Of a DNA stretch of 64,000 nt, positions 34,507 to 46,162 are shown piece after piece. How positions within the stretch are numbered: the stretch's first letter is position 1; each line of letters opens with the position of its first letter. This DNA comes from Ziziphus jujuba (lineage: Eukaryota > Streptophyta > Magnoliopsida > Rosales > Rhamnaceae): contig NC_083379.1 of assembly GCF_031755915.1 (NCBI RefSeq), positions 40,122,001-40,186,000 on the forward strand, written 5' to 3'. The notes beneath the pieces are model-generated. The model searched no databases, was not told where the DNA came from, and saw only the letters and a list, made by a program, of their open reading frames with translations. Both the position numbers and the translations under genes were made by a program.

Positions 34507-35642
34507 TGATACGAACCTAGGACGACCTGCTCCTAAACCCGTATTATATTAGCCCGGATCTCAATTAAGTTCAAGTTCTAATGGAATGGACCTCAACCGC
34601 TAACCAACCTGTGGTTAGAAACCTTGGTATAATGTAGACGCCATAATAGGGGATGGAAAACCTATTGATAAGTCAAGCTAAAACAACCAATTCTCTAATG
34701 GTGTTTTAGGTGTTCTCAAAGAACAAAGAGATAATTAATCTCACAAGTATTTTTCTGTATCAAATCAAAGTTCTATTCATATTGAAAAATAAGCCTTTAA
34801 ATAGGCTTTGAAAGAAACAAAGTAAACCCTAAAAACCCTAGGTAAAACAGGCCACACAATAAAGAGTTCTATGGTGGCCGAAATTCTCACTCCTTTCCTA
34901 ATCTAATTTGGATTAATTAATTCCTTTATTTTGAATTAGGAATTAATTAATTTACAATTAAAATAATAAAATAATAACTTTCCTAAACTTATTTTTCCAG
35001 AAAATAAATAAATAAAAACTAAAAAGTAATGGTAATTTCCTAAAACAAAAAGTAAAATCAAATTAGGAAACTATAATACTAGCTTTTTGACTAAGTTGAC
35101 TTTGACCAATCTTTGACCAAATTGAGCTCCAAATCAGCTTCTAGATGCTTTGTAGGATGCCAAATAAACTGAATATGAAGGCCCACACGTTGCCCATGCT
35201 TGGAAAAATAAGAAAAGGCTAATACAGTAAAATACAGTAAAGCCAGCAAGCAATACAGCAAATTCGGCCAAATTGTTGAAGCTGTCCATACAAGCCCTTT
35301 TTGATTGCATTTGAGGCTGCATTAAATTGATTCCATGACCTCTTAGGCATATGTATTGAACCCATAAAGCATTGGAACCATTTCATGCTTCTCGGACTCC
35401 AAAAATGTACCAAAACCGTCACCTGGGTCCGTATCGGCTTCCACCACTTGAATGCTTAGAATAGGCTTTGTATCTTCAAGTATGGACAAGCTCTGTTGAG
35501 ATTGATTACCCCCTGTATAAATACTTCCAGGTTGTCCTTAAATCTCTTAATTTTAGCTCTTATGATTGGCATAGTCTTCATCCGTGTCGAGTCAGCACCC
35601 CAGCGGGTTATCGGTTGAGCGGGCTCGGGCGGAATCACATCA
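34507..35642 (-). repeat. Gypsy B 3' LTR
   Basis: 1136 bp, plus strand TGATACGAACC to GGAATCACATCA. The same family as the LTRs of A, but a distinct subtype (shared B-type differences such as GATCTCAATTAAG and TTTTCTGTATC). Confidence 0.93.
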
Positions 35643-37408
35643 TTCCCCTCCTCTTGAAAAGGATTTGTCCTCAAATCAAGATCATCACCTGCAGCAAAAG
35701 GAGTTAAATCAGCAACGTTAAATGCAGCACTCATGTTATACTCACCCGGTAAATCAAGCTTGTAGGCATTCTTGTTATTCTGCTCCAAAACTTGAAAAAG
35801 TCCATCCATAGGCGGCATGAGCTTTGACTTTCTTTGTTTAGGAAACCTTTTCTTTCGTAAGTGCAACCAATCCAATACTCCTGGGTCAAACACTATTACA
35901 ACAAAATCTAGAAATACATGCTCATTATGGTAAACATTACACTTTTTAAAGTTAGCAAACAATATTTCCCAAATTTTCAAATTGCAACTAAGTAAAGCTC
36001 TCAACAATGCAGATAAAGTTCTATGCAATAAAGACATCTTTAAATAAGTATCTTTAAACTTCATGGTCAGCAATGATTTCTTATTCATAATTACTTTATT
36101 AACATCACCAAAGCTAAGATAACAATTTATATTCTTCCTTTCTTGTCTTCCTTTTCCTTTCTCACTCAATGCCATCTCACCTTCCTCACTCTCGGCTTTT
36201 GCACCAAATTTCTCACTCTTGGTTTTAATAAAATTTTTCCACACAACCTGAGTATTAGAAGACTTACCTCGGACAGCAAGCTCACCTTTTCCCTCTTGAT
36301 TGGATGGTAGTCCAATTGGAATTTTATTTGGGAAGACATCTCCAAATTCCTTCAAAAAAGAAATCATTGAACTTGGCAATTCAAGTTCTTCAAAGTTAGT
36401 TTGATCATTAAAATAATTTTCTTTATAAATCATGACCAGCAAAGGTTTCTTACACTCAATAACCTTATTAATATCCCCTAAACTCAAATAAAAGTTGCTA
36501 CTTGACCTTTCTTTTCTTTCTTTTTCTTTTTCCCCCTTGGATTGGCGCAAACCTTCGGATTTCCCTTCCTTCTCCAAGCTCTCGGGTTTGCCACTCTCTT
36601 TCCCCTCTCTTTTGATTTTTCCTTGATCTTTCCACTCAATATGAGTCTTAAAAACCTTACCTTGATCAACAACCTCATTCTTACCTTCTTGAAAGGATGG
36701 TGAAGCCGTTGGTGCCATACTTGCTTTTTCCTTAAGCTTTTCGGCTTCTCTCCTTTGTTGCATTTGTAATTGGTCTTTGTAAACCTCTTTAGGAGATAAT
36801 GGTTCCAGCTTGGCCTTGTTCCCTTTAAACCTGAAAAAAATACTATTTTCTCGACCAAAATGAGTAGCATCTTTATCAAATTGCCATGGCCTACCTAATA
36901 GTATATGTCCAGCAATCATGGGTACAATATCACATAAAACTACATCTTCATATCTACCTATATTAAATTTTACTTTGGCTTGTTTATTCACTTTTATTTC
37001 ACCACTATCATTAAGCCATTGTAATCTATAAGGTTCTGGATGTTTAATAGTTATTAAGCCTAATTTATCAACTACAATGTTACTAGTTACATTTGTACAA
37101 CTTCCACTATCAATAATCATACTACAAATCTTACCTTGAATTTCACATCGGGTGTGGAAGATGTTCTCTTTTTGAATTTCATCCTCATCTTTGTATGCAG
37201 CAAGTACTCTCCTAGAAAGAAAGTTTAATTCAGCATTGGATGCTTGCAAGGTTTCGGGTTCATCCTCCAAGTCCTCCTCCTCTTGCTTGGCTTCATCCTC
37301 ACTTTCTTCACTTTCCGATTCTAGCTCGTCGTTGCCCTTTAACACCATGATTCTTCTATTCGGGCATTGGCTAGCAATGTGTCCTCCTCCCTGGCACTTA
37401 AAACACAC
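35456..37408 (-). CDS. Gypsy B rearranged frame: zinc knuckle, protease, pol scraps, integrase tail
   Basis: A 650-residue open frame. It starts within the gag CCHC knuckle (CFKCQGGGHIASQC), followed by an acidic stretch, the aspartic protease (MIIDSGSCTN near residue 99; ILLGRPW) and a lysine-rich linker. Where RT should begin, the frame contains instead a short piece of integrase ([10 protein letters not shown]), then a piece of RT palm (LFANFKKC ... FLDFVV), then the integrase C-terminal region (WLHLRKKRFPKQRKS, FNVADLTPFAAG) and the tail that ends inside the 3' LTR. The RT piece lies after the integrase piece, the reverse of normal order. It stays open over 1.95 kb, so the rearranged form may be maintained, but it has no polymerase or integrase activity. 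Confidence 0.8.
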   Translation of the reverse strand: MCFKCQGGGHIASQCPNRRIMVLKGNDELESESEESEDEAKQEEEDLEDEPETLQASNAELNFLSRRVLAAYKDEDEIQKENIFHTRCEIQGKICSMIIDSGSCTNVTSNIVVDKLGLITIKHPEPYRLQWLNDSGEIKVNKQAKVKFNIGRYEDVVLCDIVPMIAGHILLGRPWQFDKDATHFGRENSIFFRFKGNKAKLEPLSPKEVYKDQLQMQQRREAEKLKEKASMAPTASPSFQEGKNEVVDQGKVFKTHIEWKDQGKIKREGKESGKPESLEKEGKSEGLRQSKGEKEKERKERSSSNFYLSLGDINKVIECKKPLLVMIYKENYFNDQTNFEELELPSSMISFLKEFGDVFPNKIPIGLPSNQEGKGELAVRGKSSNTQVVWKNFIKTKSEKFGAKAESEEGEMALSEKGKGRQERKNINCYLSFGDVNKVIMNKKSLLTMKFKDTYLKMSLLHRTLSALLRALLSCNLKIWEILFANFKKCNVYHNEHVFLDFVVIVFDPGVLDWLHLRKKRFPKQRKSKLMPPMDGLFQVLEQNNKNAYKLDLPGEYNMSAAFNVADLTPFAAGDDLDLRTNPFQEEGNDVIPPEPAQPITRWGADSTRMKTMPIIRAKIKRFKDNLEVFIQGVINLNRACPYLKIQSLF

Positions 37409-37603
37409 AACATCATGAGTTCTAGAAGGTTTAGGATCTAATTTTACCTCATTCTTTGGTGCTTGGACAGATTTGGTTCTAGTCTCCTTCCTTGGCCAGT
37501 TTGAACTTTCTTCTTTGACTTTCGGCTTTAGCTTGCTTTCATAGATGGGATTGTTCCTCCAGCCACTTGAATTGGACCTTCCACTGTTGGAAACACCTCC
37601 AAA
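37409..37603 (-). pseudogene. Gypsy B broken gag linker
   Basis: The 195 bases between the two open frames match the gag linker of A (compare 43890-44100) but carry a stop after the KRRGVRS segment and a frame change. Confidence 0.6.
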
Positions 37604-38536
37604 TCATGATCTTACACCCCTCCTCTTAAATTGATGCTCTAATTTAATAGCCACATGCGACATCTCCTCCAATTCCACATATTGTTGCAATTCTAGTTGA
37701 TTGGCTATTTCCCGATTCAAACCACCAAGAAACCTTGCCATGGTTGCTTCCATATCTTCATTCAAGTTCAATCTCATCATAAGCATGTCCATCTCCTTGT
37801 AATAATCCTCCACGGATCCATGTCCTTGAGATAAAGATTGAAGTCTTTGATGCAGCAACCTATGATAGTGTGATGGTACGAATCGCTTCCGCATGGCTCC
37901 TTTCATTTGTCGCCATGTAGTAATCAAGTCATCACCAACTCTCCTTCGGGTGTTTTGCTCATTGGTCCACCATTGAAGTGCATAATGGCCAAACTCCATT
38001 GCTGCCAATTTCACCTTCTTAGCCTCCGAATAATTATGGCGGTCAAATATCATCTCCATTTTTTCTTCCCACTCCAAATATGCTTCGGGGTCACTTTTTC
38101 CCATGAATGGTGGGATGTTGATCTTGATATTGCTAAGATTGTCATCTGTTTCTTTCTTCCTATATCTTCCATGGCCAGCTCTATCTTGGACAGCAAAAGT
38201 TTTGTTCATACCTTCCTCAAAGTCTCCACCGAATGGCTCCTCATTAAATTCCTCTCTCGGTCTCTCGTGACCTCCTCGTCCTCCATGGAATTCTTGCCTA
38301 TTTCTTGTGTTCAGAATTCTATGGGAAACTTCTAGCCTTCCCATCCTTTGATTCACATACTCAACTTGAGCACTAACCCGCTGTATTGACTCCAAAACAG
38401 CTCTCATGTCCACTTGGTCTCCACTCCCTGTAGCTCGGTCATCGCCATGGAATGCTACGGACTCTTCCTCATTGATCCTCAAGGGTAGATCCCCTCTTCT
38501 TATTCTAGAATATGCCATGTTAGTAAAATACTGCAA
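37604..38536 (-). CDS. Gypsy B gag, capsid part
   Basis: A 310-residue frame with the retrotransposon gag domain (YLEWEEKMEMIF, LAAMEFGHYALQWW, WRQMKGAMRKRFVPSHY). It stops just before the serine/arginine-rich stretch that precedes the zinc knuckle; the frame downstream at 37408 is separated from it by a stop and a shift. The start may be the internal methionine at MAYSRIRRGD. In the parent A the same protein is 454 residues long and includes the knuckle. Its role is particle assembly and RNA packaging. Confidence 0.82.
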   Translation of the reverse strand: MQYFTNMAYSRIRRGDLPLRINEEESVAFHGDDRATGSGDQVDMRAVLESIQRVSAQVEYVNQRMGRLEVSHRILNTRNRQEFHGGRGGHERPREEFNEEPFGGDFEEGMNKTFAVQDRAGHGRYRKKETDDNLSNIKINIPPFMGKSDPEAYLEWEEKMEMIFDRHNYSEAKKVKLAAMEFGHYALQWWTNEQNTRRRVGDDLITTWRQMKGAMRKRFVPSHYHRLLHQRLQSLSQGHGSVEDYYKEMDMLMMRLNLNEDMEATMARFLGGLNREIANQLELQQYVELEEMSHVAIKLEHQFKRRGVRS

Positions 38537-39686
38537 AAATAAAATAAATCCTCACAATATTCACTCCCTCACGTGTTTCACTAAAACAAGGTCTCGACAC
38601 TCGTGTTTGCACACTAGTTTCGGCTTTTACCCTCTTTTAAGCTCACACACTCTTGCATTTTTCCACTCAATAAATTATCTCAAGGTTCTAATTAAAACAC
38701 CCACAAAACAGCAATTGGATCACTAGTATGTTTTAATTAAACTTATCAACAAAACAGTAGCAAAAAGTAGGCAATACCGAAAGGATCCAATAAATCCTAA
38801 TTTTTCGGCTTTCTAGACAAGAAAACACAAAATAATAGGAAAACGTTGGAATTTTTGAAAACTGCACCAGATGGTAGTAGATTATGAGTTCAAGAATAAA
38901 ATTCCAGCAAAAGAAATTCAAATACGAACAAGAATCAAAGAGAACAAAATTATAGAAAAGTGTCGGTTGTTGTTCTTGTAATTCAAGTTTTGTATCAATT
39001 CCTTTAACTAATTTTAATCCAAATAATTTAAGCACCCAAAATACAAATATCCAGCAGCAATATAATTTCCTAGAAACTCAAATATTGAATGAAAAAATCA
39101 AAAAACCAGCAGCTCCAACAAATTTCCAGCAAACAAATCAAACTCCAACAAACAGAAATATTTTTCTTCTTTTTTTTTTTTTATTTATTCGGCTTTACCT
39201 CTCCCTTTTTTTTTTTTTTTTTCACTCACAGAACATAAACAACTGCAGTAGCAAGAATAATTACCAAAATTGCAATTCCAACTCCAAAACAAACACCAAA
39301 CTTGTGACCTCCAAATAAACAAAATGTGCAGTTTTTTTTTTTTAAATGTTGCCGCAAACTTCTTTTTTTTTTTTTTCTTTCTTTTTTTTTGAATATATGA
39401 ATGCAAATATCTAAGATTAAAACAGCAAAGGAAAATCAACAAAAACAAAAATTAACAAGAACAATGATAAAAGACAACGAACAAACTAGGAAACAAAAAT
39501 ACGATAAAACTAGGAAATCCTAATTCAACTAGGAATGATTTTTTTGTTTTTTTTTTTTTTAAGATGCTGAACGTGTATAGGATGGATGCAACCTTAACCT
39601 AATGCTAAAATTGCAGAATAACACAAAAACAAATAAAGCAAATAAAGATAGATCAAACCTGAACTAAATTTAGCTCTGATACCAAA
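38537..39686 (-). other. Gypsy B leader region with primer site
   Basis: About 1.15 kb of untranslated leader between the primer site and gag, nearly the same as 45039-46162 in A. It is rich in poly-T and poly-A tracts (39170-39220, 39330-39385, 39540-39560). No gene is seen. Confidence 0.7.
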
Positions 39687-40636
39687 TGATACGAACCTAG
39701 GACGACCTGCTCCTAAACCCGTATTATATTAGCCCGGATCTCAATTAAGTTTAAGTTCTAATGGAATGGACCTCAACCCCTAACCAACCTGTGGTTAGAA
39801 ACCTTGGCATAATGTAGACGCCACAATAGGGGATGGAAAACCTATTGATAAGTCAAGCTAAAACAACCAATTCTCTAATGGTGTTTTAGGTGTTCTCAAA
39901 GAACAAAGAGATAATTAATCTCACAAGTATTTTTCTGTATCAAATCAAAGTTCTATTCATATTGAAAAATAAGCCTTTAAATAGGCTTTGAAAGAAACAA
40001 AGTAAACCCTAAAAACCCTAGGTAAAACAGGCCACACAATAAAGAGTTCTATGGTGGCCGAAATTCTCACTCCTTTCCTAATCTAATTTCGATTAATTAA
40101 TTCCTTTATTTTGAATTAGGAATTAATTAATTTACAATTAAAATAATAAAATAATAACTTTCCTAAACTTATTTTTCCAGAAAATAAATAAATAAAAACT
40201 AAAAAGTAATGGTAATTTCCTAAAACAAAAAGTAAAATCAAATTAGGAAACTATAATACTAGCTTTTTGTTGAAGCTGTCCATACAAGCCCTTTTTGATT
40301 GCATTTGAGGCTGCTTTAACTTGATTCCATGACCTATTAGGCATATGTATTGAACCCATAAAGCATTGGAACCATTTCATGCTTCTCGGACTCCAAAAAT
40401 GTACCAAAACCGTCACCTGGGTCCGTATCGGCTTCCACCACTTGAATGCTTAGAATAGGCTTTGTATCTTCAAGTATGGACAAGCTCTGTTGAGATTGAT
40501 TACCCCCTGTATAAATACTTCCAGGTTGTCCTTAAATCTCTTAATTTTAGCTCTTGTGATTGGCCTAGTCTTCATCCGTGTCGAGTCAGCACCCCAGCGG
40601 GTTATCGGTTGAGCGGGCTCGGGCGGAATCACATCA
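39687..40636 (-). repeat. Gypsy B 5' LTR with 186-bp deletion
   Basis: 950 bp. Compared with the 3' LTR it lacks the stretch between AGCTTTTTG and TTGAAGCTGTCC, with a TTG microhomology at the junction. Confidence 0.9.
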
Positions 40637-40641
40637 CAAAG

Positions 40642-42676
40642 GATTAAAACCATAAACAATTTTAAATGGAGTAAATTTAGTTGCTGAATGTAAAGACCTA
40701 TTATATACAAATTCAACATGTGGCAAACATTCTTCCCAAGTCCTTAAATTTCTACTAATTAATGCTCTTAACAATGCAGACAAGGTTCTATTTACTACTT
40801 CGGTTTGTCCATCAGTTTGTGGATGACAAGTAGTTGAAAATAAAAGCTTAGTACCTAATTTAGCCCACAATGTTTTCCAAAAATAGCTTAAGAACTTAGC
40901 ATCCCTATCCGACACAATAGTTCTTGGCATTCCATGCAATCTCACAATTTCCTTGAAAAATAAGTTAGTAATATTGGATGCATCATCAGTTTTGTTACAT
41001 GCAATAAAATGTGCCATCTTAGAAAACCTATCTACTACAACAAATATTGAATCCTTACTTGTCCTTGACCTAGGCAACCCAAGAATAAAATCCATAGACA
41101 AATTTACCCAAGGATAGGTAGGAATCGGTAAAGGCTTATACAATCCATGCGGTTTCAATGTTGATTTTGTTTTTCGGCACTTCAAACATCTTTCACAAAT
41201 TCTCTCAACATCTCTCCTCATGTTAGGCCAATAAAAATGTTCTTGCAGCAAGGATAAAGTTTTTAAAACACCAAAATGACCCATTAAACCACCCCCATGA
41301 CCTTCCCGAACCAATAATTCCCTAACACTACAATTAGGCACACAAAGTTTATTTTCCTTAAATAAATATCCCTCAAATATGTAAAATTTATTAAATCCAT
41401 GTTTCAAACAGGTTTTAAAAATTTCTCCAAAGTCACTATCATGCTCATAAAGTTCTTTCAATTGTTCAAATCCAAGCAACCTAGCATCTAAAGTAGAAAA
41501 GAGCACATACCTTCGGGATAATGCATCGGCAACCACATTTTCCTTACCTTTTTTGTAGCGGATCACATATGGAAATGTTTCAATAAACTCAATCCACTTA
41601 GCATGCCTTTGGTTGAGCTTTCCTTGACCCTTGATATGCTTCAAAGACTCATGATCTGTATGAATCACAAACTCCTTTGGCATAAGATAATGCTGCCACG
41701 TCTCCAAAGCCCTCACCAAAGCATATATCTCCTTGTCATAAGTCGGGTAGTTTAGGGCAGCTCCATTCAATTTTTCACTAAAGTAGGCTATGGGCCTTCC
41801 TTCTTGCATTAAAACAGCTCCAATACCTACACCCAAAGCATCACACTCAATTTCAAAAGTCTTAGAAAAATTTGGCAAAACTAACAAAGGTGCATTACAC
41901 AATTTTTCTTTCAACAAATTAAAAGATTTTTCTTGTACTTCCCCCCATTTGAAACCAACATTCTTCTTGACAACTTCATTCAACGGTGCTGCTATGGTAC
42001 TAAAATCCTTGACAAATCTTCGGTAAAAGCTTGCCAAGCCATGAAAGCTCCTCACTTGGGTGATAGAAGTAGGAACCAGCCACTCTTGAATTGCTTTCAC
42101 CTTAGCTTGGTCAACTTTGATTCCTGCAGCACTTACTACAAAACCTAGAAACACAAGCTTTTCTTTGCAAAATTCACATTTTTTAATGTTAGCAAATAAT
42201 CTTTCCTTTCTAAGAACTTGCAAAACCTGCCTAAGTTGATCCACATGGTCATCCAAATTTCGGCTATATATTAGAATGTCATCAAAATAAACAACCACAA
42301 ATTTACCAATAAATGGACGCATTACATGATTCATAAGCCTCATGAAAGTACTAGGTGCATTGGATAATCCAAAAGGCATAACTAACCATTCATACAGCCC
42401 ATATTTAGTTTTGAATGCGGTTTTCCATTCATCACCTTCTTTCATCCTAATTTGGTGATAACCACTCCTAAGATCAATTTTTGTAAACATGCAAGCACCA
42501 TGCAACTCATCAAGCATATCATCTAATCTAGGAATGGGATGTCTATATTTGATGGTAATATTATTTATCGCCCTACAATCAACACACATTCTCCAAGAAC
42601 CATCCTTTTTAGGTACCAACAAAACAGGAACAGCACATGGACTTAAACTCTCACGAATGTATCCTTTATCAAGCAA
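40642..42676 (-). pseudogene. Gypsy A pol: RT, RNase H, integrase core
   Basis: This long open frame carries RT ([32 protein letters not shown], catalytic YFDD in [11 protein letters not shown]), RNase H ([23 protein letters not shown]) and integrase with the H-H-C-C zinc domain ([16 protein letters not shown]), core aspartates in MDFILGLP and VSDRDAKF, and [14 protein letters not shown]. The upstream stop at about 42677-42685 is a TAA in place of a sense codon just before the KGYIRES segment that begins RT, and the downstream end is cut by element B at 40637-40641. Apart from these two breaks all catalytic motifs are intact. Confidence 0.92.
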
Positions 42677-42691
42677 ATCACTTACCTGTTT

Positions 42692-43711
42692 TTACAGCTC
42701 CTTTGTTTCTTCGGGATTGCTCCTATAAGCTGGTCTATTTGGTATGGCAGCCCCTGGAACAAAGTCAATTTGATGTTCTATCCCTCGAATAGGTGGTAGT
42801 CCACTTGGAATCTCACTTGGGAAGACATCTCCAAATTCCTTCAAAAGAGAAATCATTGAACTTGGCAATTCAAGTTCTTCAAAGTTAGTTTGATCATTAA
42901 AATAATTTTCTTTGTAAAGCATGACCAGCAAAGGTTTCTTACACTCAATAACCTTATTAATATCCCCTAAACTCAAATAAAAATTCTGGTTTTTCCTCTC
43001 TTTTCTTTCTTTTCTTTTTCTTTCCTCGATTTGGCTCTCATTGGCGGAAATTTCCAGATTTTTTGTGCTCTCGGGTTTGCTCTCTTTTCTCACCCCTCTC
43101 TCAGCTTTTTCTTGGTCTTTCCACTCAATATGAACCTTAGAAACCTTACCTTGGTCAGCAACCTCAATCTTACCTTCTTGAAAGGATGGTGAAGCCGTTG
43201 GTGCCATACTTGCTTTTTCCTTGAGCTTTTCGGCTTCTCTCCTTTGTTGCATTTGTAATTGGTCTTTGTAAACCTCTTTAGGAGATAATGGTTCCAGCTT
43301 GACCTTGTTCCCTTTAAACCTGAAAACAATACTATTTTCTCGACCAAAATGAGTAGCATTTTTATCAAATTGCCATGGTCTACCTAATAGTATATGTCCA
43401 GCAATCATGGGTACAATATCACATAAAACTACATCCTCATGTCTACCTATATTAAATTTTACTTTGGCTTGTTTGTTTACTTTCATCTCACCACTATCAT
43501 TAAGCCATTGTAATCTATAAGGTTCTGGATGTTTAATTGTTTTCAAGCCTAATTTATCAACTACAAGATTACTTATCACATTAGTACAACTCCCACTATC
43601 TATAATCATGCTACAAATTTTACCTTGTATTTCGCAGCGAGTGTGGAAGATGTTTTCTCTTTGTATCTGCTCTTCATCTTTGTAGACAGCAAGTACTCTC
43701 CTTGAAACCAA
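42692..43711 (-). pseudogene. Gypsy A protease and pol start
   Basis: A 339-residue frame with the aspartic protease (MIIDSGSCTNVISN, ILLGRPWQF), the lysine-rich linker and the segment just before RT (EIPSGLPPIRGIEHQIDF). It is separated from gag by a 1-base insertion near 43711 (compared with B) and from RT by the TAA near 42680. Both are point changes in an otherwise complete polyprotein. Confidence 0.88.
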
Positions 43712-45038
43712 AGCTCAACTCGGCATTAGATGTATCTACAGGTTCGGCTTCATCTTCATTGCAATCCTCCTCTTGCTCGGTTTCAGCCCCACTTTCTTCA
43801 CTTGCGGATTCCAGCTCACCATCACCCTTTAATACCATGATTCTTCTATTTGGGCATTGGCTGGCTATGTGTCCTCTTCCTTGGCACTTAAAACAAATTA
43901 TTTCTCTGGATTTTTGAGGTTTAGGATCAGATTTTATCTCACCTCTAAGTGTTTGGACAGATTCGGTCTTGACCTCCCTTCTTGGCCGGTTGGTAGATTC
44001 TTCTCCTAATTTCGGCTTCAACTTGTTTTCATAAGTGGAATTGTTTTTCCAGCCACTTGAACTTGTCCTTCCACTGCTAGAAACTCCTCCAAACCGTGTA
44101 CTAACACCCCTCCTCTTGAATTGGTTCTCAAGCTTAATGGCTACATGCAACATCTCCTCCAATTCCAAGTATTGTTGTAATTCAAGTTGGTTGGCAATGT
44201 CTCGGTTTAACCCTCCAAGAAATCTTGCCATGGTTGCCTCCCTATCCTCATTCATATTCAGCCTCATCATTAACATCTCCATCTCTTTGTAATAATCCTC
44301 CATGGACCTACTTCCTTGAGACAAAGATTGAAGCCTTTGATGCAGCAACCTATGGTAATGGGATGGCACAAACCGCTTCCTCATGACTCCTTTCATTTGT
44401 CGCCATGTTGTAATTAAGTCATCACCAACTCTCCTTCGGGTGCTTTGCTCATTTGTCCACCATTGGAGTGCATAATGGCCAAACTCCATTGCTGCCAACT
44501 TCACCTTCTTACCTTCCGAATAGTTGTGGCAGTAAAAAATCATCTCCATTTTCTCTTCCCACTCCAAATAAACTTCGGGATCACTTTTACCCATAAAAGG
44601 TGGGATATTAACCTTGATATTTCCCAAATCATCATCTGTATCTTCCCTCCTATATCTCCCATGGCCAGCTCTATCTTGGACAGCAAAGGTTTCGTCCATA
44701 CCTTCCTCAAAGTCACCGTCGAATGGATCCTCATCAAATTCCTCTCTCGGCCTCTCACTACCTCCTCGTCCTTGGCCTCGTCCTCCATGGAATTCTTGCC
44801 TATTTCTTGTATTCGGCCTTCCTTGTGAGGCTTCTAGTCTTCCCATTCTTTGATTCACATGCTCAACTTGAGCACTAACCCGCTGTATTGATTCCAAGAC
44901 ACCTCTCATATCCACTTGGTCTCCACTCCCGATAGCTCGGTCATCACCATGGAATGCTACGGACTCTTCCTCATTGATCCTCAAGGGTGGATCCCCTCTT
45001 CTTATTCTAGAATCTGCCATGTTAGTAAAATACTGCAA
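43674..45038 (-). CDS. Gypsy A gag with zinc knuckle
   Basis: A 454-residue frame: an acidic N-terminus, an RG-rich stretch (GGRGQGRGG), the capsid domain (YLEWEEKMEMIF, FGHYALQWW, MRKRFVPSHYHRLLHQ), a basic linker and one CCHC knuckle (CFKCQGRGHIASQC). The last ~15 residues are out of frame relative to B because of the 1-base insertion. Translation may start at the methionine of MADSRIRRGD six codons in. Confidence 0.87.
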   Translation of the reverse strand: MQYFTNMADSRIRRGDPPLRINEEESVAFHGDDRAIGSGDQVDMRGVLESIQRVSAQVEHVNQRMGRLEASQGRPNTRNRQEFHGGRGQGRGGSERPREEFDEDPFDGDFEEGMDETFAVQDRAGHGRYRREDTDDDLGNIKVNIPPFMGKSDPEVYLEWEEKMEMIFYCHNYSEGKKVKLAAMEFGHYALQWWTNEQSTRRRVGDDLITTWRQMKGVMRKRFVPSHYHRLLHQRLQSLSQGSRSMEDYYKEMEMLMMRLNMNEDREATMARFLGGLNRDIANQLELQQYLELEEMLHVAIKLENQFKRRGVSTRFGGVSSSGRTSSSGWKNNSTYENKLKPKLGEESTNRPRREVKTESVQTLRGEIKSDPKPQKSREIICFKCQGRGHIASQCPNRRIMVLKGDGELESASEESGAETEQEEDCNEDEAEPVDTSNAELSFGFKESTCCLQR

Positions 45039-46162
45039 AAATAAAATAAATCCTCACAATATTCACTCCCTCACGTGTTTCACTCAAACAAGGTCTCGAC
45101 ACTCGTGTTTGCACACTAGTTTCGACTTTTACCCTCTTTTAAGCTCTCACACTCTTGCCTTTTTCCACTCAATGAATTATCTCAAAGTTCTAATTAAAAC
45201 ACCCACAAAACACCAATTAGATCACTAGTATGTTTTAATTAAACTTATCAACAAAGCAGTAGCAAAAAGTAGGCAATACCGAAAGAATCCAACAAATACT
45301 AATTTTTCGGCTTTCTAGACAAGAAAACACAAAATAATGGGAAAACGTTGGAATTTTTGAAAACTGCACCAGATGGTAGTAGATTATGAGTTCAAGAATA
45401 AAATTCCAGAAAAAGAATCAAAGAGAACAAAATTATAGAAAAGTGTTGGTTGTTGTTCTTGTAATTCAAGTTTTGTATCAATTCCTTTATCTAATTTTAA
45501 TCCAAATAATTTAAGCACCCAAAATCCAAATATCCAGCAGCAAAAATAATTCTCCAGCAACTCAAATATTGAATAAATAATAAAAAAACAGCAGCTCCAA
45601 CAAATTTCCAGCAAACAAATCAAACTCCAACAAACCGAAATATATTTTTTTTTTTTTCGGGCTTTACCTCTTCTTTTTTTTTTTTTTTTTCACTCACAGA
45701 ACATAAACAACTGCAGTAGCAAGAATAATTACCAAAATTGCAATTCCAACTCCAAAACAAACACCAAACCCGTGACCTCCAAATAAACAAAATGTACAGT
45801 TTTTTTTTTTTAAATGTTGCCGCAAACTTTTTTTTTTTCCTGTTTTCTTCTTCTTTTTTTTTTTTTTTTTTGAATATATGAATGCAAATATTTAAGACTA
45901 AAACAGCAAAGAAAAATCAACAAAAACCAAATTAACAAGAACAATGATAAAAGAGAACCAACAAACTAGGAAACAAAAATACGATAAAACTAGGAAACCT
46001 AATTCAACTAGGAATGAATTTTTTTTTTTTTTTTTTAAGATGCTGAACGTGTATAGGATGGATGCAACCTTAACCTAATGCTAAAATTGCAGAATAACAC
46101 AAAAACAAATAAAGCAAATAAAGATAGATCAAACCTGAACAAAATTTAGCTCTGATACGAAA
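45039..46162 (-). other. Gypsy A leader region with primer site
   Basis: Untranslated leader, nearly identical to 38537-39686 of B, with poly-T tracts at 45645-45690, 45800-45870 and 46018-46037. The primer site (46151-46162) has one mismatch to TGGTATCAGAGC. Confidence 0.7.

Larger units (their letters stand above)
34507..40636 (-). mobile_element. Gypsy element B, non-autonomous, nested in A
   Basis: A 6130-bp relative of A with perfect CAAAG duplications and a perfect primer site (TGGTATCAGAGC on the minus strand, 39673-39684). It keeps gag, zinc knuckle and protease, but RT, RNase H and the integrase core are missing; the residue of pol is rearranged. The two LTRs are about 99% alike, except that the 5' LTR lacks about 186 bases. 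It must have been mobilised by proteins of an autonomous relative, possibly A-type elements. Confidence 0.93.
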
